Source: UBA1444 sp964601085
Lineage (GTDB): Bacteria > Bacillota > Negativicutes > UBA1444
Length of the DNA: 64,000 nucleotides
Direction of reading: 5' to 3'
Assembly (NCBI GenBank): GCA_964601085.1
Contig: CAZRLN010000004.1
Coordinates: 53,727-117,726 of the forward strand
Shown here: piece by piece, positions 1 to 10,007 of the stretch
Layout: every line of letters starts with the position of its first letter
Numbering within the stretch: the first letter of the stretch is position 1
Notes under the pieces: model-generated
What the model saw: the letters and a program-made list of their open reading frames with translations, nothing else
The model's database searches: none
Told to the model about the DNA's origin: nothing
Translations under genes and position numbers: made by a program

Positions 1-3000
1 CGGTCCGTTACGTTGGCCGTGCAAGAAAAAGCTGTGCAGGAATTCGTGCGGCAGCGCGAGGTCGTGCAGGACAAGATGCGCAAGTCCGAACTGCTCGGCG
101 TCAGCCCCGAAGTCTTGCGCGATCACAGCAACCAGGTGTCGGGCGACGCGTCGATCTACATCGATCCGGCGGCAGTAGTTTCCCTGTATCAATCCGATAC
201 CATGGCGCCGCAAGAAATCGAGGAAAAGCTGGGCGTTACACTGAATCAGGCGTTGGTGGCGCAAGAAAATGGCGAACTTCTAACGGTACCAGCTGGTAAG
301 TATGATGTGGCGGCCGCGCAGGATCCCCAGATTCATGAAGCTCTAAAAAACGACATCGCTCCCGACGAGCATGGGATTACACTGCGCCGGGTCGGGGAGA
401 GGGAAGAGATTGGGCGGCAGGAAGGAAAACAATCCGCCGAAGCGCTGAAAAAACAGCGGGAAGATCTCAAGGTTGAGCGGGAAATGATAACCGGACAGCT
501 GCGCGATGCCGGGGTGTCGGCAGAGGTGGCGAATGCCACGGTGAACCTTTTGGTTCGGAACGCGATGGTCATGAGCGCGGATCCCGCTGCCTGGCTGCGG
601 GAGAAAGGCCCGCTATTCGTCCGAGGCAAGAGCGAGCATGCGATGCTGGCCCAGCTCAATGAAGACGTGGATATAAATTCCACGGTGCCGGTGATCAAAC
701 TGGATGGCTTGGCAGCGTCAATGAATGCGTCGCAATTAACCAAGTATGTACAAAGTCTGGCTAGCCAGCCGATCAGCACGGCGGACCAAAAGGCGATTAT
801 GAATATCGTTCCCGGAAGGGAGAACCTGAAGCATATTGTATGGTCCAGCCGCAAGTCCCAGCGGTTTACTCCGGAACGCAAGGCGGCGCTGAGCAGTATC
901 AAAGATCTGATCGAAAACGCCGTTTTGATCGAAAGCCAGACAAACCAGAAAACAGACAAAAAACCGGGAGCAACAGCATATCACCGCTTCTATGTCCCGG
1001 TTGAAGTCAATGGTGAAATTCGCGCGATCCGGATCGTAGCCGAAGAAACGAACGGATCCATAACCTTGAATCCCACGGATGTGAATCTGTATGACGTTTT
1101 GGTGGAGAAAAACATTCGAAGCCTTCTCCCGGCGAGTCAAGCCGCTAGCCATAAAACCGGCGACGACATAGGCCAAAAGGAGAAAGCCTCTACTATCACT
1201 ATACGCCAGATGCTCGACGGTGTCAATGACATGGACGGGCAACCCTACATCTCCGACACTTACGAACCGGGGAACCTGCTGCAGGCGGAACTGGGCTACA
1301 ATTCCCGGATCAAGCGCGGCGGTTTCTCCTGGCACGAACAGCGGCCGGTAATTACTTTGTTCGAGCGGGCTAACACGTCGACGATCATCCACGAGATGGC
1401 CGGACACTATTTCATCTACAACCTGCTGGGCGAAGGCGGCAAGGCCGACGCGGCGGAATGGATGAAGGCCGACCGCCGGACGATGTTGGAATGGGCGGGA
1501 GTCAGCGAAGACCAGTGGAACGATCTCTGGGCCAAGGCGAACGAGGGAACCAAGGACGAGTGGAATATGTCCGACGCGGAACTGGCGGAATCCGGTGATC
1601 GCTCCGAGATCCGGCAAGCGGTCCGGCAGGTCCGGGAAGCGCATGAAAAGATGGCGCGGGCGGCAGAGGTTTATTTCATGACCGGTGAGGCGCCGACGGT
1701 GGACACCCGCTCGATCTTCCGGAAGTTCAAGGACTGGCTGACCAAGGTATATTTCGACGTGACGCGCCTGGGCGTGGAAGTACCGCCGGAAGTCCGGAAG
1801 GTGTTCGACCGGATGGTGGCGACGCAGGACGAGATCGAGCAGACCGAGGCGCTGAATGGCTACCACGCGAAGCTGCCCGAGTCGATCTATGATTCCCTTT
1901 CGGAAAAGGCCAGGGACGCCCTGGACCGGACGATGCAGAACGTGGCGAAGGTGGCGCATGAGCGACTGTCCGGCCGGGTGTTGGCAGATCTGCGCGCCGA
2001 TGTGAAGAAGGACATGGCGGCCATGTTCGACAAGGTCCGCCAGGACGTAGAGGCGGAACGCGCCGACAACAATGCGCACCGGCTGCTGTCGGAGATCGAG
2101 CTGCCGCTGACGGCTGATGAACAGGCCATGCTGGACCTGGCCAAGGCGGAGGGAGCAGCGCCCCAGAATCTTTTGGCCGCCTTGAACCAGGCGCTGATGT
2201 CGGAAATCAAACGGAGCCGGAGCACGGACAACCGGCTGGCGGTGCAGGCGCTGGAACAGGCGGTGCGGGCGACCCACTACGCCATGGAAAAGACCAAGAC
2301 GATCGCCTGGAACACCCAGGAAAACACCGACATGGCCAAGGCGGCGGAAGTGGCGGTGGCGCGGTTCATGGAGAATGACCGTGTGCGGCCGGCGGAAGTG
2401 CTGGCGCCGGATCAGGTATTTGACCGGATGGGCCCGGAATTTGAGATCATGGCGGAAGCGGCCGGGTTCGATTCGGCGGCGATGGCCAAAGAGAAGATTC
2501 GAGAGCTGCCGCCGATCACGGACGAGATCTCTTTCCGGGTGACCGGTTTGGTGGCGGATAAATACAACCTGCTGCGGGACCGCGACGCAATCCACCAGGC
2601 GGCGGAGGAATCGCTGTTCAACGAGGACGGGCTGCTGCAGCTGGCCATGGAACAGCAGATTATGGAGGAGAAGCTGACCAGCGTCATGACCCGGGAGGCG
2701 GCGCGGGAGAAGACGCTGCAAAACCGGGAGATCGCCCGGCGCCAGGCGAAGGACATGCTGGCCAAGAAGCCGCTGGACGAGTCAATGCGGACGCGTACCT
2801 ACATGGCGGCGGTGACCCGGGCGGCGGAGAAGGCGTCATGGTATCTGGCCAAGGGCGACATCGAGGCGGCGCTGGAGCAGAAGAAGCTGCAGACGCTGAA
2901 TCATGCCCTGGTCCAGGAGTCGATACGGATCCGGGAAGAGTTTGACAAGACCGACCGGTATTTCAAGCGTCAGCGCGTATCTGATCGCAAGACCTGGGGC

Positions 3001-5439
3001 ACGGAAGAACATTGGCAGCAAGCGGCGGATTTGCTGTATCGGCTCGGGTATCGGCGGGCGGACTTTACCGGCAAGGTGACGGAGGCGCTGGCCTCGTATA
3101 TCGGTCGCATGTCGGAGGAAAACCCGGACATGCTGGCGATCGAGGACTGGCTGAGCGTAACCCGCGACATCATCACCCCCCGAAAGCTGACGCTGGATCG
3201 CTTGCTCGATGTGGCCAACGCGATCCGGAACATCAAGAGGATGGCCCAGTATGGCGCCGGTGGCGATAGGATGTTCACCCAGGAGGCCGGCCTGGTCGAG
3301 GTGACCAACAACCTGGTGGATACGGCGGAAGAAAACGCCAAGGATGTGCAGATCGACCAAATGGGCGAGCGGGTTAAGCCATCGGTATACGCCACGTTCA
3401 TGGCCGGGCTGCGCAAACCGTCGCTGCTGTTCCGCAAGCTGGATCCGGGCGATTTCGGCCCGTGGTCGAAAGCAATGTATTATGCCTTTGCGGCAGCGCG
3501 TGACGTCGAATCGCAGTTGCTGCGTCGCGTGTCGACCAAAGTAGAAGAGGCGTTTCAGCGGGCGGGACTGACGAAGGAAGACCGGTACCGCGACGCCCAT
3601 GAGAAGATCTATGTCGCCGAATGGGGCACGTCGGTGACCCGGAACATGCTTCGCGCCGTGCTGCTGAACATGGGCAGCAAGTCCAACCTGGAGCGAATGT
3701 TGTCTTCAGAGCCGGTCGGATACCGGTCGCAGACGCCCTGGACGTTGGACAACATCACGCCGGTGCTGGAGAAGTACCTGGCGCCGCGAGATTTTCAACT
3801 GGCCCAGGATATCTGGGACGCAATCAATCTATATGACGAGTATTCGGCCATGGTGAAAAAAGTGACCGGGTTCCCCATGCAAAAGGTGGACCCGACCCCG
3901 GTCACGTTCCAGGTCGGTGGCTTGACGATTCCGCTGCGGGGCGGCTATTATCCGCTCAAGCAGGACTCCCGGGCCAGTAAGCAGGCAGAAATGAACGAGG
4001 CGAAGATGCTGGCCGGTGGCGGGGCCGGAGATTATCCCTATCCGCACACCGGGGCCAGCAAGAGCCGGGTGGCGGGAGCAATGTACCCATTAGATTATGA
4101 CCTGGGCAATCTGATGGGATCAGTTTCCCGGACGGTGCACGATATCGCGTTCCGGCCGGTGGCGCTGGACATCAACAAGCTGATGCGCCAGGACAGCATC
4201 AAGGATGTCATGCGGCGAAAGCTGGGCGACGCCAACTACCAGGTGATCACGAAATGGCAGGAAACCGTCATGCGCGGGCAAAACAGCGATGTCGATCGCG
4301 GGCTGAACGACGGGCTGGCGCAAAGCGTCCGGCAGCGCGTGGTAATATCAAATCTTTTGCTGCGAGTGAGCACGGTGTTTCAGAACGCCGCCAACTTTAC
4401 ACTATACGGCGGCGCGGTGGAAGGTTTCGGTGAAAGAGACGCCTTCTCCTCGTTCATAAAATACGGGGTGTTCGAATATATTCCCATGGCCTTGTCCGGG
4501 CAGAACGGAGCGGCGGAGATCAGGCAGTTCGTTTACGAAAAGTCGACCCTGATGCGGGACAAAATGGATAGCCCGGACTATTCGCTGACGGAATTGTTGT
4601 CGCCGCAGGAGAACTTGCTGAACAAATCTCTCATGGATAACGGGTTAACGCGTTCAGCAGGAAACAAACTGACCGCCACGCAGGACCGGATCGTGAAGTT
4701 TGGCAGCCAGATCCTGGCCTTTTCCGATCAGTTAACGGATATCTCCATGTGGCGTGGCGCGTATTTTAAGGCGATGAACGAAGGAAAGACCGAGGCGGAG
4801 GCGGTCCGGTTCGCCGATACGGTGATCGAGCGCAGCACCGGGACCGGCCGAACAATCGACACGGCGGCGATTCAGCGAGGAAGCGCGTTCGAAAAGCTGT
4901 TCTCGATGTTCTACTCGTTTCTCAATACGCAGTACAACCGCTGGGCCATGGAACGCGACATCTACCTGAAGGAAAAGGATGTGGTGCGGCTGATGTCGTT
5001 TGTGGCGACCAAGTATCTGATGTTCGGCATGATCTCCGCGTTGGCGTCGTTCAAAGTTCCGGACGACGACGAAAGATGGGGCGAATGGCTGGTGAAGGAG
5101 GTACTGGAATGGCCGCTGTCCATGGTCCCGATCGTCGGCGCTCCGACAAAGATGATGTTAGATCGTGCGTTCGGATTCCGGACTTGGGGATATGACGCGA
5201 CGCCGGCGGAGCGAAATTTGGAGAAGATGACGGCTCTGATCGGCAAGGCTGCAAAGGTGGCGAATGGGGACAAGGAGGTTGGGGATCTTGTGGAACCGGC
5301 CATGGAGTCGGCCTCGTTCATCTTCGGTTATCCCGATCAGATCAACGACTGGTTCATGAATGCGTATGATGTTTTGAGCGGAAACATGGCGCCGCGGCTG
5401 ACGGATCTGGTTCGCCGGCGTCCGAAAAAAGAAAGGTAG
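1..5439 (+). CDS. Large phage virion protein with zincin (HExxH) motif, 5' truncated by window edge
   Basis: The frame is open from the first base, so the true start lies upstream; about 1,812 codons are visible. Near visible residue 464 is HEMAGH, with a glutamate about 90 residues later in RAAEVYF, a pattern fitting a zinc metallopeptidase-like fold. The rest is long, charged, mostly helical sequence. The C-terminal 500 residues are enriched in aromatic and hydrophobic stretches, as in the large multi-domain ('polyvalent') or ejection proteins of podoviruses. It sits 12 bases upstream of the tail-fibre gene, consistent with a late structural operon. By inference it is an internal virion protein released with the DNA, possibly helping cross the cell wall. 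Peptidase activity is not shown. A long antisense frame opposite it is a codon-bias shadow. Confidence 0.7.
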   Translation, partial: RSVTLAVQEKAVQEFVRQREVVQDKMRKSELLGVSPEVLRDHSNQVSGDASIYIDPAAVVSLYQSDTMAPQEIEEKLGVTLNQALVAQENGELLTVPAGKYDVAAAQDPQIHEALKNDIAPDEHGITLRRVGEREEIGRQEGKQSAEALKKQREDLKVEREMITGQLRDAGVSAEVANATVNLLVRNAMVMSADPAAWLREKGPLFVRGKSEHAMLAQLNEDVDINSTVPVIKLDGLAASMNASQLTKYVQSLASQPISTADQKAIMNIVPGRENLKHIVWSSRKSQRFTPERKAALSSIKDLIENAVLIESQTNQKTDKKPGATAYHRFYVPVEVNGEIRAIRIVAEETNGSITLNPTDVNLYDVLVEKNIRSLLPASQAASHKTGDDIGQKEKASTITIRQMLDGVNDMDGQPYISDTYEPGNLLQAELGYNSRIKRGGFSWHEQRPVITLFERANTSTIIHEMAGHYFIYNLLGEGGKADAAEWMKADRRTMLEWAGVSEDQWNDLWAKANEGTKDEWNMSDAELAESGDRSEIRQAVRQVREAHEKMARAAEVYFMTGEAPTVDTRSIFRKFKDWLTKVYFDVTRLGVEVPPEVRKVFDRMVATQDEIEQTEALNGYHAKLPESIYDSLSEKARDALDRTMQNVAKVAHERLSGRVLADLRADVKKDMAAMFDKVRQDVEAERADNNAHRLLSEIELPLTADEQAMLDLAKAEGAAPQNLLAALNQALMSEIKRSRSTDNRLAVQALEQAVRATHYAMEKTKTIAWNTQENTDMAKAAEVAVARFMENDRVRPAEVLAPDQVFDRMGPEFEIMAEAAGFDSAAMAKEKIRELPPITDEISFRVTGLVADKYNLLRDRDAIHQAAEESLFNEDGLLQLAMEQQIMEEKLTSVMTREAAREKTLQNREIARRQAKDMLAKKPLDESMRTRTYMAAVTRAAEKASWYLAKGDIEAALEQKKLQTLNHALVQESIRIREEFDKTDRYFKRQRVSDRKTWGTEEHWQQAADLLYRLGYRRADFTGKVTEALASYIGRMSEENPDMLAIEDWLSVTRDIITPRKLTLDRLLDVANAIRNIKRMAQYGAGGDRMFTQEAGLVEVTNNLVDTAEENAKDVQIDQMGERVKPSVYATFMAGLRKPSLLFRKLDPGDFGPWSKAMYYAFAAARDVESQLLRRVSTKVEEAFQRAGLTKEDRYRDAHEKIYVAEWGTSVTRNMLRAVLLNMGSKSNLERMLSSEPVGYRSQTPWTLDNITPVLEKYLAPRDFQLAQDIWDAINLYDEYSAMVKKVTGFPMQKVDPTPVTFQVGGLTIPLRGGYYPLKQDSRASKQAEMNEAKMLAGGGAGDYPYPHTGASKSRVAGAMYPLDYDLGNLMGSVSRTVHDIAFRPVALDINKLMRQDSIKDVMRRKLGDANYQVITKWQETVMRGQNSDVDRGLNDGLAQSVRQRVVISNLLLRVSTVFQNAANFTLYGGAVEGFGERDAFSSFIKYGVFEYIPMALSGQNGAAEIRQFVYEKSTLMRDKMDSPDYSLTELLSPQENLLNKSLMDNGLTRSAGNKLTATQDRIVKFGSQILAFSDQLTDISMWRGAYFKAMNEGKTEAEAVRFADTVIERSTGTGRTIDTAAIQRGSAFEKLFSMFYSFLNTQYNRWAMERDIYLKEKDVVRLMSFVATKYLMFGMISALASFKVPDDDERWGEWLVKEVLEWPLSMVPIVGAPTKMMLDRAFGFRTWGYDATPAERNLEKMTALIGKAAKVANGDKEVGDLVEPAMESASFIFGYPDQINDWFMNAYDVLSGNMAPRLTDLVRRRPKKER

Positions 5440-5451
5440 GGTGGCGAGATC

Positions 5452-8400
5452 ATGACTGTACAATCGAACCTTTCCAAGCACATCTATGACGGAAACGGAG
5501 TAACAACAGAATTCCCTTTCACGTTTCCAATCACGAACAAGTCCGACATTAAGGTATATATCCGGGATAATACCGGTACGCTCAGCCTGCTATCGTCCGG
5601 ATACACAGTGAACTGGACGGATGGCGATGAGAGCGGAACCGTGACTTATCCGAGCGACACCAATGCCGATAAGTTGCCGACGGGAAGCAAGCTGGTACTG
5701 CTGCGGATTTGCGATTTGGTGCAGTTGCTGGATCTGTCCAATACGAACGGGTTTAAGCCTGGCGCGCTCGAAACCGCGCTGGACCTGTTGACGATGATCG
5801 TGCAGCAGGTGCGCGAAGAACTGGACCGCGCGGTAAAGATCCCGGTCGACTCCTCGGATTCGGTCGAAACGTTGATCGATGTCATCTCCGACTATGCGAT
5901 CAGCCAGTCCGCTGCCAACGCCGCCAGGGCCGAACTGGCCCAGGGCGCAGCGGAAGATGCGCAGGAGATCACCGAGGCGGCGCGGGATACAACGGTGGCG
6001 GCGAAAGATGACACCGTAGCGGCCAAAGACGTTACTGTAGCGGCCAAAGACGTTACTGTAGCGGCTGCCGAAAATGCGTTAGCTGCAATTTTTGATATTG
6101 CATTCGCTACTAAAGCAATAGCAGATGCAGACTTGTCTCATGCTGCGGGTACAAAAGCGCTCATATACGCAGATAGTTCTGCTGCTAATAACGGCCTATA
6201 CATTAAAATTGGCGATGCCGGTGCGGGAAGCTGGGTAAAATCAGAATATGATCCGTTCTATGATGTCTGGCACAATCAAGTTTCGATCATTTTATCTCCA
6301 TCAGCAAATGGCGCAATTAGCTTGTCTAGCGTCGGATTGTCAGGATCCTACACTACTGTGTTTTCGTTGAGTAGTGGACTGTTTGTAAACTTCATCGGCG
6401 CTCATCAATCAATACCGTCTTTGAGCATATCTCTTAATAATTTGCAGTGCTGTTATTTGGACCTAGATACGTTTACATGGTCATCGGCGACGGAAATATC
6501 TGGTGTTAAGGATAAGCAACGCTTAATTGTTTTTGTTAATCTGTACGGGAGAATTTATTCGCCAATTCCGTCGGTTCAATCGCTGTTAGACTATGCACTA
6601 AGCCAATATAATCTTGTGACGGCGTCTGTTGGGTTCGACTCTGATGCTGGACGAACACTATTTAACAAACACATGGAGCTGGCATTTTCTCCGGTTTCGG
6701 GCGGAAGCGTAGTAATAAACAGCGTTGTTAGTAGCACTGTCAACCTAGATTTTCCTGCTGGATTTTTGTTCAACTTTGCGGAAAACTATGGTTCGGTTCC
6801 GGCGTCTGCGGGATTATCGCTGGCAAATCTCGGGGTATTATACGCAGATATTACTTCTATGTCTGCAATCACATTGAGCACTGGTACTGCGGCAACCGGA
6901 ACGCAAACACTGAAAAGCAGCATCAATAAAGTAATTTTGGTCTTAAACGTATACGGAAAATTATTTAGCCCGATCCCATCTATTCAAAAACTACTATCAG
7001 AAGCAGAAGCATCATATACATATAATAATGCTTTATTGCTATATCAAAAGCAGGTAAATGTTGGGTTTGGTACGGTAAGCGGAAATCCAATAATAATTAA
7101 TACGATCGCAGGCACAACAATCGGCTTAACCGTTCCGCAAAGCATTTTTACAAATTTTAAAGATGCCTGGGGATCGGTTCCTGCAAAAACAGCTACTTTG
7201 GAGAATACACAAGGGTTGTATATCGATACATCAAACTTATCAGCCATAACATGGTCTGATCCGGTCACTGTTACAAATGTCAAAACTTCGATTTATCGCG
7301 TTCTGGCAATATACAATTTTTACGGTAAATTGTATAGCCCAATCCCCGCGTTGCAAAAACTATTAACTGCGGCAGAAACCGCAGTAAGTACTACTACGGT
7401 TATAGTCGCTGCAGACGGTGGTGGAGACTATACTACCATTACCGCAGCTATTGCTGCGATCACCGACGCAAGATCAACAAAACAGTACTTGCTAAAAATT
7501 AAAAATGGAACTTACAACGAGTGTAACATTGTCAATAAAAACTATATTAATTGGCGCGGAGAAAGCAGGGACGGTGTAATTATTCGCGCCGACGGAACTA
7601 TTGACGAAGAAAAAACAATTGTCGAACAAGCGGGATTATTTGCCGAAACCACATGTCTAATAGAAAACATTACTCTTGACACCAATGATACTAAATATTG
7701 CATCCACAACGATAGTCTTGCCTCTGGTTATGATGCGATATTTAGTAATTGCAGGTTTAGACACCGCGGTTGTACTGACCATAGCTACTATAACCCCGTG
7801 GGTATCGGTGCCCGTGCGAATCAAAATAACAAGTTTGTAAATTGCGAGTTTGTTGCTGAAGACTCAACCGTGAGACCTGTGGCTGTTTATTGGCATAACT
7901 GGGATAAACGAACGGGCAGGGGAATTTTAGAGTTAACTGATTGCGTGGCGGTTGGATGTGATATTGCGTCGCTAGTAGAACTTGGATCTGAGCAACCGGA
8001 CGTAGCGATTATATCAAACTGCGCGAGCACCTTAATAGACGGACGGATTGCACTGTCGGCAATTGCTGACTACTACGGAGGAAACGTGGCTGATGTACCC
8101 TACTGTATCCAATTATGTATATCCGGATCTGTGCCGTTTATTGATATAAATCGGACGACTCGACCGGATATAACAAAGTATAATTTTCCGGGTGTTTATT
8201 TAGTGACAGCATTAAATAGCGGAGAATCAGCCATTGCTGCTGGATCTGGTGTTGCGTATGACTATGCCGGGTTCGCGGCAGGACAAAACGCCGGGATACT
8301 GGCAACTAGCGGAACGATTGACGGAGTTTCCCAATACGACATTTTGGCTGGATCAGTTGGGTATATTGTACCGACCAAACACGCGGGATATGTGCTTGCT

Positions 8401-8550
8401 ACTGCAAATGATTATGCCGTTGGAAACTTGTTAAAATGCAACACCGACGGAACTTTCAGCGTTACTGCTGTACGAAGCGAGGCAGTTGCTGTAGTTTTAT
8501 CCGCTATAAATTTAGTTGATAGCGGACTAATAAATGCATATTTGTTATAA
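5452..8550 (+). CDS. Phage tail fibre / tailspike with T7-type N-terminus and pectin-lyase-like distal domain
   Basis: 1,032 residues. Residues 1-140 (YDGNGVTTEFPFTFPI onward) match the virion-attachment domain of T7-like tail fibres. Residues about 150-205 form an Ala-rich helical stalk with repeated TVAAKD units. Three related modules of roughly 110 residues follow (about 274-642), each closing with YGK-like and SPIP motifs. From about 645 the DGGGDYTTI motif opens a right-handed beta-helix of pectinesterase/pectin-lyase type. The last 100 residues (AGQNAGI to LLKCNTDGTFS) form a separate beta-rich cap. DNA from about 6060 to the end is clearly AT-richer, with many ATA, TTA and AAT codons, unlike the 5' part and the flanking genes, which suggests module exchange. 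The likely role is host receptor binding or surface glycan hydrolysis. Confidence 0.85.
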   Translation: MTVQSNLSKHIYDGNGVTTEFPFTFPITNKSDIKVYIRDNTGTLSLLSSGYTVNWTDGDESGTVTYPSDTNADKLPTGSKLVLLRICDLVQLLDLSNTNGFKPGALETALDLLTMIVQQVREELDRAVKIPVDSSDSVETLIDVISDYAISQSAANAARAELAQGAAEDAQEITEAARDTTVAAKDDTVAAKDVTVAAKDVTVAAAENALAAIFDIAFATKAIADADLSHAAGTKALIYADSSAANNGLYIKIGDAGAGSWVKSEYDPFYDVWHNQVSIILSPSANGAISLSSVGLSGSYTTVFSLSSGLFVNFIGAHQSIPSLSISLNNLQCCYLDLDTFTWSSATEISGVKDKQRLIVFVNLYGRIYSPIPSVQSLLDYALSQYNLVTASVGFDSDAGRTLFNKHMELAFSPVSGGSVVINSVVSSTVNLDFPAGFLFNFAENYGSVPASAGLSLANLGVLYADITSMSAITLSTGTAATGTQTLKSSINKVILVLNVYGKLFSPIPSIQKLLSEAEASYTYNNALLLYQKQVNVGFGTVSGNPIIINTIAGTTIGLTVPQSIFTNFKDAWGSVPAKTATLENTQGLYIDTSNLSAITWSDPVTVTNVKTSIYRVLAIYNFYGKLYSPIPALQKLLTAAETAVSTTTVIVAADGGGDYTTITAAIAAITDARSTKQYLLKIKNGTYNECNIVNKNYINWRGESRDGVIIRADGTIDEEKTIVEQAGLFAETTCLIENITLDTNDTKYCIHNDSLASGYDAIFSNCRFRHRGCTDHSYYNPVGIGARANQNNKFVNCEFVAEDSTVRPVAVYWHNWDKRTGRGILELTDCVAVGCDIASLVELGSEQPDVAIISNCASTLIDGRIALSAIADYYGGNVADVPYCIQLCISGSVPFIDINRTTRPDITKYNFPGVYLVTALNSGESAIAAGSGVAYDYAGFAAGQNAGILATSGTIDGVSQYDILAGSVGYIVPTKHAGYVLATANDYAVGNLLKCNTDGTFSVTAVRSEAVAVVLSAINLVDSGLINAYLL
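6271..7377 (+). repeat. Three tandem degenerate modules of about 110 residues in the tail fibre
   Basis: The modules begin near 6271, 6673 and 7051. Each starts with a beta-strand-rich segment containing a G-x-x-x-I-x-I/S pattern. Each has a middle motif (NF.. then S(V/I)P) and ends with VLN/FVN-x-YG(K/R)(L/I)(F/Y)SPIP followed by Q(S/K)LL. They are similar in protein but diverged in DNA, so this is an old duplication rather than recent slippage. They probably form repeated shaft or carbohydrate-binding units between the stalk and the beta-helix. Confidence 0.7.
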
Positions 8551-8590
8551 CTAATCACAGCCTATAAATATATGAAAGGGCGTGGAGTAT

Positions 8591-9280
8591 ATGGCGAACA
8601 ACAGAGTTTTCAATCCTATCACGGCAGCCTGGGAGTATCTCACAGGAACAAGGGGGGCAATGCGCACACAGAAACAACCGGTAACAGCCTACCATACCGG
8701 AACGGTCGGCGCCGACATCGCGGCGGAGGGAACCGGCGTCCGGATCATCAACGACACGGCAGAGCCGATCCTGGTGACAATCAACTCGATTGCGTTCTGG
8801 GTCAAGCAAAGCGAAGTGTTTGATGAGGACTTCAACCCATTCACCGCGATCACGATCGACCCGACCACATCACTGGGCACGCACCAGGTCGAGACGGCGA
8901 CTCTCGCGGAAGGAGCCGTTACCACAGCCGGCGACATGGCGGTCATTATCACCGCTGCCGACCTGGCGGATTCGCCGAAAACGATTCTGATCCCGGTCAC
9001 CACCGACGACGACACGCCGGCCAAGATCATGGACAAGGTGCGAACCGCGGTGGCGGCGGATGCGGATGTCGAAGCGCTATTCACGGTCAGCGGCGCGGAT
9101 TCCGACCTAGTCCTGACCCGCGACAAGGTTCGAGCGATTGCGAACGATGCCACGCTGAACATCGATCTTGGCGGCACTGGCACGACTGCGGAAGGCATTA
9201 CCCAGGCGGCGACTTCCGCGAATACTACAGCTGGCGTAGCGCCGACAGCAATCGGCTATCGCCTGTGGGTCAGGGGGTAA
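8591..9280 (+). CDS. Phage structural or accessory protein, function unknown
   Basis: 229 residues from the ATG at 8591, chosen because GAAAGGG lies about 10 bases upstream; an in-frame GTG at 8582 has no site of its own. The protein is rich in Thr, Ala and Asp, has no membrane segment or catalytic motif that I recognise, and ends YRLWVRG. Its N-terminal third (FNPITAAWEYLTG) and the central beta-rich part with repeated TTAG-like turns resemble minor virion or fibre-associated proteins. It lies between the tail fibre and the lysis genes, so it may be a tail accessory or decoration protein. No firm family assignment. Confidence 0.6.
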   Translation: MANNRVFNPITAAWEYLTGTRGAMRTQKQPVTAYHTGTVGADIAAEGTGVRIINDTAEPILVTINSIAFWVKQSEVFDEDFNPFTAITIDPTTSLGTHQVETATLAEGAVTTAGDMAVIITAADLADSPKTILIPVTTDDDTPAKIMDKVRTAVAADADVEALFTVSGADSDLVLTRDKVRAIANDATLNIDLGGTGTTAEGITQAATSANTTAGVAPTAIGYRLWVRG

Positions 9281-9285
9281 TGTGA

Positions 9286-9489
9286 ATGGCAGCAAAGCGT
9301 GAGCATTGCCTGGACCACAGCGCCTGCGAGTCGCGGATCGGCCGCTTGGAGAAGAATCAGGACGAAGAGCTTTTTCCGCGTCTGCGGGATCTCGAAAAGT
9401 ATGCATGGCAGCAGTCGGCCCGGACTGGTCTGATTACCGGGGCGGTGGTGCTGGCCGGGCAGGCGGTCATTCAACACTATTGGAAATGA
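9286..9489 (+). CDS. XhlA-like small lysis-associated membrane protein
   Basis: 67 residues. The N-terminal two thirds are charged and probably coiled-coil (CESRIGRLEKNQDEELFPRL). A single C-terminal hydrophobic segment (TGLITGAVVLAGQAVIQ) ends in HYWK. This layout matches haemolysin XhlA-type phage proteins, which sit next to holins and endolysins and assist lysis at the inner membrane. It starts 5 bases after the previous gene and is followed at 12 bases by the holin-like gene. The family call rests on layout and context, not a diagnostic motif. Confidence 0.6.
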   Translation: MAAKREHCLDHSACESRIGRLEKNQDEELFPRLRDLEKYAWQQSARTGLITGAVVLAGQAVIQHYWK

Positions 9490-9500
9490 TGGAGGGTGCG

Positions 9501-9851
9501 ATGGAAACGAAACTTTTGCTGTTTGTAATGGCGCTGCTGATCGGCGCCAATCTGGTGGCGGCGCTATTGATCTGGGCCTATAAACGGATCGTCAGCGCAA
9601 AGGCCAAGGATGTCCTAGAGAAGATCCTTTATTATCTGGATGAGTTCTGCGACAACGTTGAGCGGCCGGCCAGTCGCGCCCAGGTGATCATGGCGCTGCA
9701 GTCAGTGCTGGGGTTCGGGATCGCCGGCAAGCGGATCTATCTGCCGACCGTGATCGTGGGCTGGATCCTGGACGCGGAGGTCAAAATATTGCGGTGGCTG
9801 CAGGTACCGGATCTGCACCAGCCGGATAAAGTTGAGGAGGTACAGCCATGA
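9501..9851 (+). CDS. Holin-like membrane protein (LLH type)
   Basis: 116 residues from ATG 9501, behind GGAGGG at 9491-9496. An N-terminal transmembrane helix (LLLFVMALLIGANLVAALLI) is followed by an amphipathic helical domain (KDVLEKILYYLDEFCDNVE) and a conserved C-terminal part with GFGIAGKRIYLP. This is the organisation of phage holins of the LLH superfamily of Firmicutes. Its stop overlaps the next start (ATGA), so the two are translationally coupled. The expected role is to form the inner-membrane lesion that lets the signal-less amidase downstream reach the wall. Confidence 0.65.
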   Translation: METKLLLFVMALLIGANLVAALLIWAYKRIVSAKAKDVLEKILYYLDEFCDNVERPASRAQVIMALQSVLGFGIAGKRIYLPTVIVGWILDAEVKILRWLQVPDLHQPDKVEEVQP

Positions 9852-9994
9852 TCAGATGGATTATACGAATTTATTGCAACATGTTTGGGCACGATATTGA
9901 CTGGGACACTGGCCAAAAAGATGAAACGGGCCGAATTTGGCAACAATGCAAACGATGCAAAGATTGGGTAACTGGGTTTGAAATGAATAGCTAG
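9848..9994 (+). CDS. Small phage protein, DUF1660-like
   Basis: 48 residues, sharing four bases with the holin gene and preceded by GAGGAGG. The sequence has an early Cys followed by MFGHD and a CKRC pair near the C-terminus. This Cys/His layout could bind one zinc ion and is typical of tiny prophage proteins such as DUF1660. It lies between holin and amidase, so it is transcribed with the lysis genes. Its role is unknown. Confidence 0.6.
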   Translation: MIRWIIRIYCNMFGHDIDWDTGQKDETGRIWQQCKRCKDWVTGFEMNS

Positions 9995-10007
9995 GAGGAT
10001 ATCTACT

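Noticed and set aside
736..2721. 661-codon open frame on the minus strand
   Set aside because: It is wholly opposite the large virion gene, Arg/His-rich with no recognisable motifs, and has no ribosome site; it is a GC-rich antisense shadow.
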